DNA of 64,000 nucleotides from Trichomonas vaginalis G3 (lineage: Eukaryota; Parabasalia; Trichomonadida; Trichomonadidae), in contig NC_067203.1 in the NCBI RefSeq assembly GCF_026262505.1, positions 21,867,411-21,931,410 on the forward strand, given 5' to 3'. Of the stretch, positions 8,440 to 20,439 are shown in pieces. The notes beneath the pieces were generated by a model. The model had not been told where the DNA came from, ran no database searches, and was given only the letters and a program-made list of their open reading frames with translations. The stretch's first letter is position 1, and each line of letters begins with the position of its first letter. Made by a program: the position numbers and the translations under genes.

Positions 8440-10320
8440 AAAGAAATTGGTTCAGGTTCCCAATAAATACAAACCCACCATGGATTTTGGATTGGTTTTC
8501 GATGACGCTTTCTATGCAGTTGCTGGAATCAGAATCCTTGCAAATGGTCGTATCGTATATTTCTCAAGACAACGCAAGATAAGAAGCAATATATAAATCT
8601 TCAAACTCACAAACTACCGAACAAATTAAAGAAATAGATGTTTTCTCAAAAGACTCGCACATGAAGATGTTTGAGTCATTCGGAAACATGCCAGAACAGG
8701 ACAAATTGTTTAGTGGTCCAAATTAACATGTCAGGTATATATTATATTTGATTTATATGTCTCTATAGATACTCTGATATTTTTTTTTATCTCTCCATTA
8801 GAATTTCTATCTGTATATTCTCTATGTCTTGCTTATTGTAATATCATCTATGTCTAAAGTTATTTGTTTCAGTAGCGTACGCTTCGTTACTATGCTCTAT
8901 ATCTTATATTCTGTATAATGATTTATCTATTTGCTCATATCCAACTCTTAAAGTTGCATTTGCCTTCATGATTCAAATCCACCACAATAAATTTGTTCCA
9001 TGGAAATGAACCAATTTCACTAGATAAGAAGGCAGTAGAAGCTAGTGGAACAGTTACTATTACAACTTGTAAACCCAGCAGACTTATTTCCGAACAAGAT
9101 GGATTTTAATAATGTTTCATTCATCCAAAGCATTCTCTTTAGACCCTAACATTTAATACAGAACTTGTTAGAATCATTATAACAAACGAGGCTTTATGTT
9201 TTTCCTGTTAAAGTTAATGATTGGATTCCTATGGACGTGTTTTCAATTCTCAAAGAATACAGATAGTTCAAGTGCATACATTTAACAGCTTTAACGCCTA
9301 TTAATGTTAAAAGTATTTGGGCACTATTTAGAAGAAAGAACAACTATTATGTTAATTTTGAGAAACCATAAGTTTTAAAATATCTTCAGCTTTTCCATGG
9401 GAGCTTATGGAATATGCCTGCAGAACCTAAAGAATCTCCTGGAACCTTATTTTATGAAATGGTTGCGAACGCTTGCAATACAAACAATGATATGATACGG
9501 ATTTAATGAAGATGTTATATAGGTCATTGGTGGAGATGGTAGTGTGGAACATAATGGATAGCTATGACAACACACTTTCTTATGTGGTTTTCCAACAGAA
9601 GTGACTTTTTGCTTCAGCAAGTCAAACCATCTACTGCTCCATATACATTACGAAATTGTCTGTTAAAGGACCTATTTGAACTATGCAACTAAAATGTCCA
9701 AAGCCACTTTTGGATTTTATGAAGGGATTGTTGCTTTGGCCATTCAGGTGCGTGGCTTAATGGCATCCCCATAATCAGATAGATGACTATAAATCTTAAG
9801 CTACGGACGACAGTGAAGGAATAAAGGATGAACGTTTATTTTTAAAGCTATAAATGAGTTTTTCTTCATGCAAGCTACTCGTGAACCTTCAACCATTAAT
9901 GAAACAAACTTTAACCAACGATTATGGACACCTATTGAATATTTCTTACGAGCTGCCACAATGGCAAAGAGCAGTCCTCAACCATTATGTTATGGTGTGT
10001 TCCATCCAGCTCCTGTCAAAAATAGCAATTTGGTCAAGTCCTTAATATAAGATATGGTCTCCCACTAGGTTTGCTAGCTACAGAGAGCAAGTTATGATGT
10101 TTGAAAAGAAATAAAAGCAAATGTTTAGTAAATAATAACTGAAGAGCTGAAGTTAAACAAACTCTTCCAACACCTTCGCCAAAACCAACCGCCTTCAATC
10201 AAGCAACCTTCAATTTGACTCCTGAACCTATGAAGTACAAACTCTGTTCAAAAGTCAAACTCCTAAACCGACTCCAACATTTAAACCAGAACCTACTCCT
10301 CATATAAATTCGTAAAACTC
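8440..10320 (+). pseudogene. Heavily decayed coding sequence, unidentified
   Basis: Codon-like fragments lie along the plus strand with many disruptions. One is around 8480-8590 (DFGLVFDDAFYAVAGIRILA). Another is around 9400-9490 (a segment ending LFYEMVANACN). A 60-codon piece lies at 9868-10050, and a Pro/Thr-rich tail (TLPTPSPKPTAF) lies near 10150-10320. The Pro/Thr tail and spacing suggest one long gene or two adjacent ones. No domain was recognised. Confidence 0.35.
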
Positions 10321-10389
10321 CTGCGTTTCCTTACTTCTGAAAAATAACGTTATTTTTAATTTAATATTAAATTTTTTATTTTGATTGAA

Positions 10390-10745
10390 ATGACAAATAA
10401 AGTCACTGAAGCAATGAAACCAAAAGTTGTTTGGTAAATACAATTAAATCAGGAACTATTCAGAAGTTTTTTATCATTCATACTATTGAAGGATGGTAGA
10501 GTCAGTTTAGAAGATAAAAGCAACCATTAGATAAAGAAAAAAAAAAAAAAAAAAAAAAAAAAAGGAAAATTTTTGGGGGGGAGAAAGATTAAACTCATAG
10601 AAGGACAACATGCTGAACTTAAGAAGAAGTAGAAAGAGTTGGAAGAAGGAACCAGAGAGTTTATAAAGCAATGAATTTCACAGGTTAGAAAGACCAAATC
10701 TCCCTTAGCGCTGATTAGAAAAAGCGTGTAGATCTCCACTCACGC
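10390..10745. other. A-rich, coiled-coil-like decayed segment with poly-A run
   Basis: A short run of Lys/Glu/Leu coding-like sequence and a run of about 30 adenines at 10533-10563 followed by GGAAAATTTTTGGGGGGG. It resembles the poly-A tracts of the Mavericks, but no terminal repeat is present. Confidence 0.3.
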
Positions 10746-13500
10746 TAAACATTATTTTTGTGCTATGTTTTTCATACGTGTGAGGGTGGTGAGATTGATT
10801 AATTTTAAGTTTATTTTTTTATATTTTTATTTTTTAATTTTATTTTTTATATAAATTGACGAAAAACTATTGAGATAACAAACTACACCCGGTCATGATT
10901 CAAAATTTGTTCTTTCGTTCTCGTGAAAATACATTCTATCAGATACGAGGGAGAAAAGGGTAAAGTTTAGGTTTTGAGCGTTTACGAAACACAAATCCAT
11001 AATGGGTGATTATAAAAGGCAAATAGATACCAACTGTAAAGCGTGTTTCATTTATCCGCGGCGAGCTTTGTCAAAACTTACATACATTTAATTTTTGCAG
11101 TTGATTTTGACTCTGATCGATTGGAGTGACAGCAAGCGATACTGAAGAATATGAACTATTGTGGTGAAGCACCAGCAATGGGAAGCGTCTTGCAAATACT
11201 TTTGTAAATGAAACAGAGTGGAACGTTAGTGAGAACGTTATTTTTTCAATTAGTGAAGTCTGCCGTAGCCGAAAAATGTTAAGTGAGGTGAAGTGGTTGG
11301 GCGGGCTTGTAAATATTTAAGGTTAAGTTAGTGTTGTCGTTTTGTGTTGTAAAATATACATTAGCGGTTTTGTAAAGTGTTCAAATTCACATATAATGGG
11401 TAAGGAGGCGCGCAAGTGCCTCCGTACCAAGATAGGTTACTAACTTCGATGAACTTGTCATCGAGTTATATTCCAGTGTTGTTCCTTCATTCCTGATTAA
11501 GTTGCAAATTAAAGGTCTGGATTCGAGAGAAGTGTTAGAGTTTATCAAAAATAAGTCACAAAGTAGATTTCGTAAATGAATGACACAATTTGAAAAAAGT
11601 CGAATGCATCAGTATGCTTGAAAGCTGTTCAGAAAGGTCTGAAAAATGATACACTTGATCCCAACATTGTTACTCAATTCATTAAAAATATTTATTGCAA
11701 AGAACTTTGATTTAATAAACATTTAATTTATTATAATTAATTTTTTATTACAGTATAGTAAAAATGCTATAAATAAATTATTATATTTTTATTAAAAATG
11801 TGCTTTTAATAGTAGTGAATAAAATAAAATCAGGAATTGGGGAAAGAAAATAAGGGTTAATTAAAAATAATGAAAATTACAGTTTAATAGTTAATGAAAA
11901 GGTGACAAGGGCGAGTTTGTCCCCAGCACCTCGCAAACAATTCTATTTGCTATATTTTTTTAAAAATCCATCCTCGTATTTTTTTGTATAAAAAATGCTA
12001 AGAAAGAACTTCAGGACCAAGTACCGAATACTCATTTACCTTTGCAGGAATTATTGCAGCGATTTTGCTTGTTGATTATATTTTGAGCCTTGGATTCCTC
12101 GACATGTACTAAAATTAATACAAACTTAAATCAGGAAAAATCACATTACTATTAAAAGTGAAAAATTTAGAAATTTTCGAATAACTTTACAGTTATATAA
12201 TCCCAATACTACTATCTTACAGTTAAGAAAGCAAGAAAACAAGCAATCGCCTTCGAAAGAGGAATTTTTATGTCCAGTGTACTGTGGTTTTCAGCATGTT
12301 TGTATTTCAAACACTTCACAGAGCAAGATTTTTCAATGGTATGGAGTAGCTACTCCAGATAAGTTTTACGAGCCCAGTGCCGATAAACAACGACAGGAAA
12401 TCAAATGCCAGAATGATTATATCATATCACTTATTGATTGTAAAGAAGGCCGTAGTCGGATGTTTCTTATCATGTTGAAGTATGGCCACTTTGTTCAATG
12501 ATTGGGTGTGTGGAATCATGAATTGTTCCATCTGAGAATTCATACAAGATGCAGATATTTTACGGGTTAATTTGACGGAACAGCAATGCCATGAACGTAC
12601 TTATAAACATTTCTTTAGGTTTTAGTCCAGAACGAATTCATCAAATTCCTAAGGCGTAATGTTCTGCGATAGATTTAATACATCTCCGTTAGCAAATTTG
12701 GAATTAACGGGTTAAATTTTCGCTTGATTGATCTTCACAATTTAATTTTTAGAAAGAATAGTAATTTATTTCTGCCATAAAACCGACCAGATTATTACCA
12801 TTATAAATTAAACCCATTGACAAACTGGGGTTCCTGCGAATGAATTTTAGACAACTTGGATGATTGCCAAAAGAGAATATCCAGAAATTAATCTGGATAA
12901 GTCCATCTGCCCCTGAAGTTTTATTCATATGAATCAATGCTGCAATAAGCTTCTTGCGGTCAACCTTGTTATATTACTGCTGCAGGCTCTCTTGCTTTAA
13001 TTTGTCTTTAATGCATCCAGATGTTTTGTTCTTTCTTTAGCAAGGTGGAAACAGATAATCCGCTATTGCATCAGCTCTTCACTTGGTATGTGGTTGTATT
13101 TCCATTAACAATGACAATTCGGATCAATTGCTCAATGTAATCCAATTATTCTGTTCAAAACAGGCGCTACACTGATAATCGATGTATGCCTAATAAAAGA
13201 TATGGGAATTGGGAAAATGATATAGACAGACGTACTGTTTTTAATGTTTTAACGGACAATTTTCGAAAAAGGTGAAAAAATTTCTTGGCAGAAAACAGGA
13301 AAATCACAATCAAATTGTTTAAAAGATACTCAGATTGTCGAGGTTAATTCATAGATGTATCATGACAAAATATTGCATAATCCTTTGAGTAGATTTGTAT
13401 CATTTACTTAATGTAGAAGAATGAGGAATTCCATAATTAATCAGTCTCTAATGTTATATTAGGAATTTTTGTTGTTATTTAATGTTTAAAGTGTTGATAT
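10746..13500. other. Decayed region, no gene recognised
   Basis: Mixed AT-rich and moderately GC-containing sequence. The best fragment is a 74-codon frame at 12277-12501 preceded by codon-like sequence, and a scrap near 11440-11700; neither could be assigned to a family. No structural RNA or element ends were seen. Confidence 0.5.
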
Positions 13501-13504
13501 TTTT

Positions 13505-14260
13505 AAATTTTCAGTTACCTTTTCCTAACAAACACATCCAGCTCTCGCTATGCATTGCATTTAATGATAAGAATTAAAGTTGTTTTTTGAATATTTGATA
13601 TCAAATCATTCAACCACAAACACACTCAACTTTGGATTCTTGTCCATCTTTAATAGCGAATTAAAGTTGTTTTTGATATTTGGTATTAATCTTTTTCCTA
13701 CAAACACATCAAAGCTTTACATGTTTTAAATCTTAATGAGAATTGAAAGTTTGTTTTTTTGATATTTGGTAATGTAAAAATCTTTTTCTTAACATAACAC
13801 ATCAAGCTTTCATGCATGGTCATCTCTAATGAGAATTAAAAGTTGTTTTTGAAATATTTGGTAATTAAATTCTTTCTAAACAAACACATCAAGCTTTAAC
13901 ATGCATGTCCCATCGTTAATGAGATTAAAGTTGTTTTGATATTTTGATAATCAATCATTCAACACAAAACGCCATCAAGCTTTACATGCAATGTACATCT
14001 TAATTTGGATTTGTTTTGGAATTAAATCTTTTTCAGACAAGCACATCCAACTTTGAATAATTTTTATTCCTTTAGCGACGTTTTAAGGTGCACTTACGCC
14101 CATCTGACCTTATGATTTCAAATTTTTTGACAATAGCGTGAAGCTGTTGCATTGAAAATTAACCTTAAACATCTGGTATTGAAGGCCATGTCATAGAGCG
14201 TAAGTGCACCCTTAAAGTTTTTTCTCGGATATTTGGTTAATCATAATCTTGCTACAGCAA
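13505..14260. repeat. Degenerate tandem repeat, unit about 90-95 bp
   Basis: Some seven or eight imperfect copies are present. The unit reads roughly CTTTTTCCTAACAAACACAT, then CAAGCTTTACATGCATGT, then AATGAGAATTAAAGTTGTTT and GATATTTGGTAATCAAAT. The copies differ mostly by small indels, so the array is old. The last copy is interrupted by the 125-bp element at 14087-14211. No open frame persists through the array. Confidence 0.75.
14087..14211. mobile_element. 125-bp MITE with TTAA target duplication
   Basis: Ends GGTGCACTTACGC and GCGTAAGTGCACCC form inverted repeats of about 13 bases. They are flanked on both sides by TTAA (14083-14086 and 14212-14215). The surrounding tandem-repeat unit is continuous once the element is removed, which confirms an insertion. 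TTAA duplications are typical of piggyBac-like and Kolobok-like DNA transposons. It is too small to encode a transposase. The autonomous partner is not in this window. Confidence 0.7.
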
Positions 14261-16001
14261 TCAAATTTTTTTGAGTAGAATTGCATGACAGGAATTGAGT
14301 AAACAGCTGATATATAACACTAAAAATATACAGCATATTAAAACTAAATTTGGCATTCGACGACACTAAAATAATTAAATCATTTAAGTGATATTGTGAT
14401 GGTGATTTTAGCCAGAAAGGAATCTATTTCAGAAAATTTGGGTATCGGGGGATAATATCTAACCGAGGCAAAATTGACAACTATTCTATATAATCATGAA
14501 AGAAACAACAATGAAAGGGGTTATTTCCGGTTCTTTCTTTTCTGAATAACACAGTTGCCATATTTACAATTAATTTGATATTTAGCACCAATATGCGACG
14601 CATAACTTCGAAGACCAATAGATAAGTATTAATACTTTTTAGGTAATCCATCGCAAAAGCTCTAATTCGGCGAGAGAACTATCAAAAATATTCAATGAAT
14701 TACATTAAATTTTGTGGTAAAAAAAATGAGTTCTGACTTATGCCAAGCCCTATCGGAACTTATAGACAGCAATGGAAAGCTTTTTCTCATACAAATATAA
14801 TGAATCTGTTTGGAAAGCAATGTCCCAGTATCATCAAAAATGTTTTGATTACGAAAATATTCACTTTCCAAAAAGCAGCTCTTGGAGATCAATTTTATAA
14901 AGCAACTTGAATATAATTATGCTTTAGGGAAAAATTATATAGAATACTCAAGAATATTGGCTTTGGATATTAATAAATCTTTTCGCATTTATTCAATTTC
15001 CCGTGGGGGGTTCAGTCGATTTATTGTTATGCATTGAGCAAATTGTAAAAATTCAAAGTAACTATTATTTACTCAAAAAGAGAACTTAAAATTGATGATT
15101 TTTTAAAAATAATATCTTTTGGTGAATTTTGAGAGTCTAAATACACTCGTTAATAAAGCTATTGCGCAATTGGATCTGTGAAACATTTTTCTTTTTCTTA
15201 ATTTCAAACCAAAAGTGTTACAATTCAAAAGAATTCTTCAAATATGCAGTAATTGGTCGAAATACGACATCATCAACAAATGTTTTTAACGTAGAATAAA
15301 TTGGTCTGGACATGGATTGTATCAGAAATATTGTTGTTCACATTAACCACGAAATGCTTGAATACGTTTTAAGAAAGATTATATGGTTGATTATTGAAGA
15401 TTTCGATACAGAAAACTTTTTCCAATCAACTTATTTTCCGGACGATATAGATCAGATACCAAAACCTGAAAGCTGTATTTATTCTTTTAAAAAGAGAGAA
15501 AAACTTCATTGTTCCATGGTGTCTGCATTTCCTCAAAAACAATAGATATTCTCAAAAACGAAAACTTCCTTGGATAAAACTGATTCCGGAAAAAAGAACT
15601 ATTTTAACTTTATTCATGCATGTCACAAAATCGGATGTCTTCAAATTTTTAGTATGAATCAACAAACAAAATCGATGGCCAATTATTCGAAGATTTGATG
15701 ATAAAATGACTGCCCCTTCATTACGCCGCAATGGAAATAATTAAATATTGATGCGGCAAACAATCTTATTTCCTCTAGGTGTGACGTCAAATGCTTAAAT
15801 TAACTCATAATTATTATGGAATACTCTTCTATCATATAATCTATAATTATTGGAATTCTCTTTCATTTCATATCAAACGTTATTTTATCGCATTCTATTT
15901 ACATTTCATGCCTATCATTAATTATAAATGAAATTCTATTCCATTCATATCAATCATGATTATTATGGCATTTCTTTTTCATTTTTTAAATCAATAATAT
16001 A

Positions 16002-17352
16002 GGGTGTCAAAGGTGCGTTTTAAGCACAGCGCTTCTATATGAAGACTATTAAAGGAGATATATGGCTGATTATAAATTATATAATAAAAAATAATGAATA
16101 TATGTTATATGATGAGTAATGTTGATTTTGGCGCCTGCCGGGATATAAAACTGAATTTTGAGACAAGATGCGCGTTTCGCGGGAAATTTGGCGGGATTGT
16201 GTTTTCATTTTTTTAAATGAATCATAAAGAAAAACATTCTCGGCTCTTGCAAAAAAAATTTGCAAAGATGTAAAAAAATCTACGAAGACCATTGGTAAAA
16301 CTACTTCGGTATGGATGCTCCTAGCTATGTCCACTGTAACGTATCATGTAGGCATGTATCACTTCATTGAAACAAAAAGGCGCCCATCATAAAAAATTGA
16401 CAAAAATCGCCGGATCAAGGGAAAAATCAAAGCAATTCTCAGCGCTAGATGAAGACCCAAGAGGCATACACTCAGAAGGATAGAGGAGACCTGACAAAAG
16501 ATACACGTTACCAACAGTCAGTTATTATCTTGCACAATTATTTGAAACACAACTAGCGTATACAGCGTGGGTTCCGCCACAACCTTAAATTCAGTTCAAA
16601 AAATCTGAGTCCAATCTTCGAAAGAGCTCCTCTCTATATTGGGTGCGTATCAATCCAGAAGTTTCGACTTTTTAAGTAACAGGGACGAGTCTTGGTTTCA
16701 AATATGCGCAACAGAAGCCAAAATCATGTGGATCCCGAAGGATGAAAAATCCGCAAAACATTCCCGAAGAAAAAATTGAACACCAATGATGAATGTTTCG
16801 GTTTTTTGGGGCGTGAATGGCATCCTCGCAATTGATAATTCTTCAAAAACCTAATACGATGAAATGCTCAGTATCTTAATTGACAAGTGTTTCTTACTCA
16901 AAATTATAGATTCCTGCATGGAGTTGAAGAAATCCAAAACAACAAAAACAAAAGTTGCAATTCATTTTGATAATTCGCAAGAGTTCACAAAGTCATAACG
17001 GTACATGATTACTTTGGTTGGAAAACAATGTCAAGAGTTTGTTCCAAACCCAATTTATTTCACCTGATATGCACCCTCGATTTTAATTTATTCGGCACGC
17101 TTAAAAAGAGAGCTTGAAGGACGCGAATTCGCGAGGTCCAGGATGATCTGAAAATTTTTGTAAGAGAAGCAATTTGAGCAATTTTCTCATGATGATTTAA
17201 AGCGTGTCTTTCAGCCTGGATCGATCGCTGGCGAACGCGTGATTGAATCCAATGGTGATTTATATTTTAAATAAACTTTATATATATATGTAAAACTTGT
17301 TTATTTCTATTCGCATTTCAGTTTGTGCTAAAACACAACGCTTTGGACACCC
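16002..17352 (+). mobile_element. mariner element (Tvmar-like), 1.35 kb
   Basis: The ends GGGTGTCAAAG and CTTTGGACACCC form imperfect inverted repeats flanked by the TA dinucleotide target duplication (16000-16001 and 17353-17354). The size and ends fit the mariner family known to be abundant in T. vaginalis. The copy lies inside the ankyrin pseudogene and is itself decayed. Confidence 0.85.
16040..17272 (+). pseudogene. mariner transposase remnant (DDD type)
   Basis: Parts of the catalytic core are readable. The first Asp is in DESWFQICATEAK (codon at 16684). The second is in VAIHFDNSQEF (16969). The third lies in a stretch equivalent to SPDxxPxDFNLFGTLK (near 17079), close to the D34D spacing of mariner transposases. 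The N-terminal DNA-binding half is barely recognisable. Several stops and frameshifts interrupt it, for example a stop shortly after the second Asp, so it cannot be active. Confidence 0.75.
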
Positions 17353-17354
17353 TA

Positions 17355-19080
17355 TATATGACATTCTATTTTGGTTTCGTTTCAATTCATCATTATTTTT
17401 ATTGGTATTTTCTTTATTTTCACATCGGATCATTATAATATTTTATTCTCTTTCATATCACCATATATCATTATTATTATGGCATTCACTCTCGTTTATA
17501 TATATCATTATATTTATGAAATAATTTTTGAATTCACGATTGTCCCACTTTCCTATTGCTATTAAAACGAAATTCGATTGAATGTCATCACAATTTACTT
17601 TTGATCATGGAGCTGATGTTAATATTAAATTACTCCTTTCTCATTTCTATACAATTATCATTATTATGCATTTCTCTTTCCTTTCCTATAAATCATTTTT
17701 TAAATGAAATTCTATATCCTTTCATATAAACAATATTTATTTCGTCTCTTTCATTTAATATTCAATAATTATTTTATGAAGACGTATACTTAATTTAAGC
17801 GATTATCACTTTCTATTGCTAATTAACAAAGTTCGATTGAATGTTTATCAAAGTTCTTATTTGTCATGGAGCTGATCGTCCAATGCTAAAAAAGCAAACT
17901 CTTTCTCATTTCATTTATCAAATCCATCATTATTATATGAATCCTCTTTCGTTTTAATAATCTGTCATTATTATTATTTCATGTCTCTTTTCATTTGATA
18001 TCCCAACGTTATTTTAACTGGGCATTCACTTGCATTTTCATATAAACATTATTTTATAGCATTGCACTTTCATCTCATATCAATCTCATTATATTTCGTT
18101 CTCTTTCATTTCATATCAATCATTATTTTATGAAATTTTCTTTCGTTCAATATTCAATCATTATTTTTAAGAATATTATTTTGGAATAACGATTGCTCCA
18201 CTTCTCTCTTACTATTAAACGAAATTCGATTGATGCCATCAAATTCTTAGTTGATTCATGGAAGCTGATTGTTCAATGATAAACTTACTCTTTCTCATTT
18301 CATATCAATTATCACTTATATCGAATCCTCTTGCATATATACCAATCATTTAATATATATTATTCTCTTTCAATTTTAATTTCAATCATAATTATTATTA
18401 TCTCTTTTTTCTTCATATTCAATCATCGATATATGGGCATTCTTTTCATTTTTATAAATCAATATTATAATGCATATTCTATTTGGTTTCAATTTTTTCA
18501 TTAATTTATGGTATTTTCTTTTCATTTCATATCTTTTCATTTATTTTTATGGTATTTTCTTTCATTTCATATCAATTATTATGTATATTGTATTTTCTTT
18601 CATTTCAACATCTATCATTATTACTATATCTTTATTTATATTCATCTCAATCTATCATTATTATTATCTTATTCTCTTTCATATCACATATATCATTATT
18701 ATATGGCATTCACTCTCGTTTATATATATCACTTATATTAATGAAAATATTACTTTGAATTAACAATTGTCACTTTCTATTTGCTATTGAACGAGATTCG
18801 ATTTGATGTTCATCAAAATTCTTAGCTGATCATGGAGCTGAAATGTTAATATTAAACTTACTCTTTCTCATTTCATATCATCATTCAATTATATCGAATC
18901 CTCTTCATCTCACATCTATCAATTATTATATGGGCATTCATTCTCGTGTTTTTATATATATCATTATATTATGAAATTATACTTTGAAATTAACAATTGT
19001 CCACTTTCTATTGCTACTAAACGAAATTCGATTGATGTCATCAAAATTCCTTAGTTGATCATTGGTGCTGCGAATGTATT
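17355..19080. repeat. AT-rich degenerate repeat field, CATTTCATATCAATYATTATT
   Basis: Dozens of loosely matching copies of a motif of about 25-35 bases (CATTTCATATCAATCATTATT with TATGGCATTCTCTTT) fill the space between the ankyrin blocks. The same motif occurs left of the mariner at 15800-16000. The long chance frames at 18470-18763, rich in Phe, Ile and Tyr, come from this composition. Confidence 0.7.
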
Positions 19081-19100
19081 TAATTCTAATATTTCGACAA

Positions 19101-19825
19101 TTAAACAATTATGTTTTTCAGATTGTTTGCCTTTTGGGGCAGCTATTGCCATTTCTCTCTAATTCGATATAATAACAAAAGAGTGATAAAAAAATAAATT
19201 ATATGAACGCAAATAAACAATAAGACTCATATATGAAAAAAAAGTCTCGACTATTTTTTTTAAATACTATAGACTTAGTTATGAATTATAAGTATAATAA
19301 CCTTAAAGGTATTGTAGAAATTCTATTAATTCTAATCTCAAATAGAGTTATTTAGAAAGATTAATAAATTATCTTCATGATTAAACGAGTTTTGGTTTAA
19401 TCACTTTCTAAGCATTTCGGTATTTGTTTATTGTCTAAAGAATTAAAAGTCTGTTTGACTATGTCTCTTGAAATCTTTCGAAATGATTTTTGCGATCGAT
19501 AAGTTGTGTTATTTCTAGCTATAACTTGGTGTTAAAAATCCCAATTTACAATAGAATGGAGGAGAGTTCTGCATTAAAAGATCATATCGAAAAGATTCTA
19601 CTTTGTCACTTTTTAAGTACGTATACCTTTGGTGAGAATTGAAAATAAATTTATTTGTACTTATATTATAGCGCGTTATATTTTGTATTATTTCAACTGA
19701 AATGTAAACATTTCAAAACTATCAAAAATTAAAAATAATTAATTTTTATAAATATTTTGTATCAATAATAGATTATAACATATATCTTATTTTGTGAGAA
19801 ATAAACCACCTTTGTTGTAAATCGA
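19101..19825. other. Intergenic, no gene recognised
   Basis: AT-rich spacer between the ankyrin pseudogene and the Rab pseudogene. No open frame or element ends were seen. Confidence 0.6.
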
Positions 19826-19833
19826 TCATTCAA

Positions 19834-20439
19834 ATGTCTGCTGCTGAAGGAACTCCCGAAGCGAAGATCGTACTTCTTGGCGCTACCATGGTTGGTAAGA
19901 CAACAACTTGTTACTAGATTTTCACAGGTGAATTTGATCAATCAATTAAATCAACAGTTGGTGCTTGCATGCATCAAAAGTAGTTCCTATCGACGGCGAG
20001 TCTATCAAACTTCAAATTTTGGGATACAGCAGGTCAAGAGAAATTCAAGAACCTTGTACCTATGTACTTCCGCGCCGCCAAAGTTTGCTTTTTTAACATT
20101 TTCAGTTTGTTGTAATCAGAATCTGCTGACGAAGTTATTTTCTGGTCTAATAACTTAAAACAAAATACCCCGGGTGTTTATGCCGGCCCTTCTTCGTTGT
20201 AGCTAATAAGATTGATCTTCCAGATAGAAAAGTCCACACAGAGAAAAGGACAGCAAATTGCTGAAGAGGTTGGTGGTGAATACGTCGAAGTTTCGGCCAA
20301 GGATGGCTTTCAATATAGACAATTTACTTCAAAAGATTGGGCAAGCCGCATTAAAGGCTGTTAAGAATATGTCTCCTCCAGCCTAAATCTCAAAACAATC
20401 AATCCTGTACAAAAGAAGAAGAAGGATGGATGCTGCTAA
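19834..20439 (+). pseudogene. Rab-family small GTPase pseudogene
   Basis: All the Rab landmarks are visible in order but in shifting frames. They are an N-terminus MSAAEGTPEAKIVLLG, a P-loop GATMVGKTTT, WDTAGQEKFKNL with YFRAAKV, an NKIDLPDRKV guanine-specificity motif, an SAKDG motif, and a C-terminal KKKDGCC for double prenylation. A good Initiator (TCATT at 19826-19830) still precedes the ATG. The first frameshift falls directly after the P-loop, and more indels follow. It is a recently dead member of the very large T. vaginalis Rab family, possibly Rab5-like, which would have acted in vesicle traffic. Confidence 0.85.

Larger units (their letters stand above)
14726..19100 (+). pseudogene. 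Ankyrin-repeat (DUF3447-type) pseudogene, split by a mariner
   Basis: An ATG at 14726 opens MSSDLCQALSELIDS, the kind of N-terminus seen in large T. vaginalis ankyrin proteins. Open pieces follow, the longest at 15312-15545, then a scrap reading like PLHYAAMEIIKYL near 15710. After the mariner, at least five copies of a block reading PLSIAIKRNSIDVIKIL...DHGADVNIK occur near 17542, 17806, 18197, 18767 and 19008. They are separated by expanded AT-rich spacers based on CATTTCATATCAATYATTATT. Stops and frameshifts are everywhere. Ankyrin proteins are a very large family here, so many dead copies are expected. Confidence 0.7.

Noticed and set aside
10533-10580. Another Maverick terminus at the poly-A run near 10.5 kb
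   Set aside because: The terminal sequence AGTAGTATATGCGG and the hairpin motif are both absent here.
18470-18763. Overlapping frames of 77-97 codons rich in Phe, Ile and Tyr
   Set aside because: They arise from the AT-rich CATTTCATATCAAT repeat field in all three frames and contain no domain.
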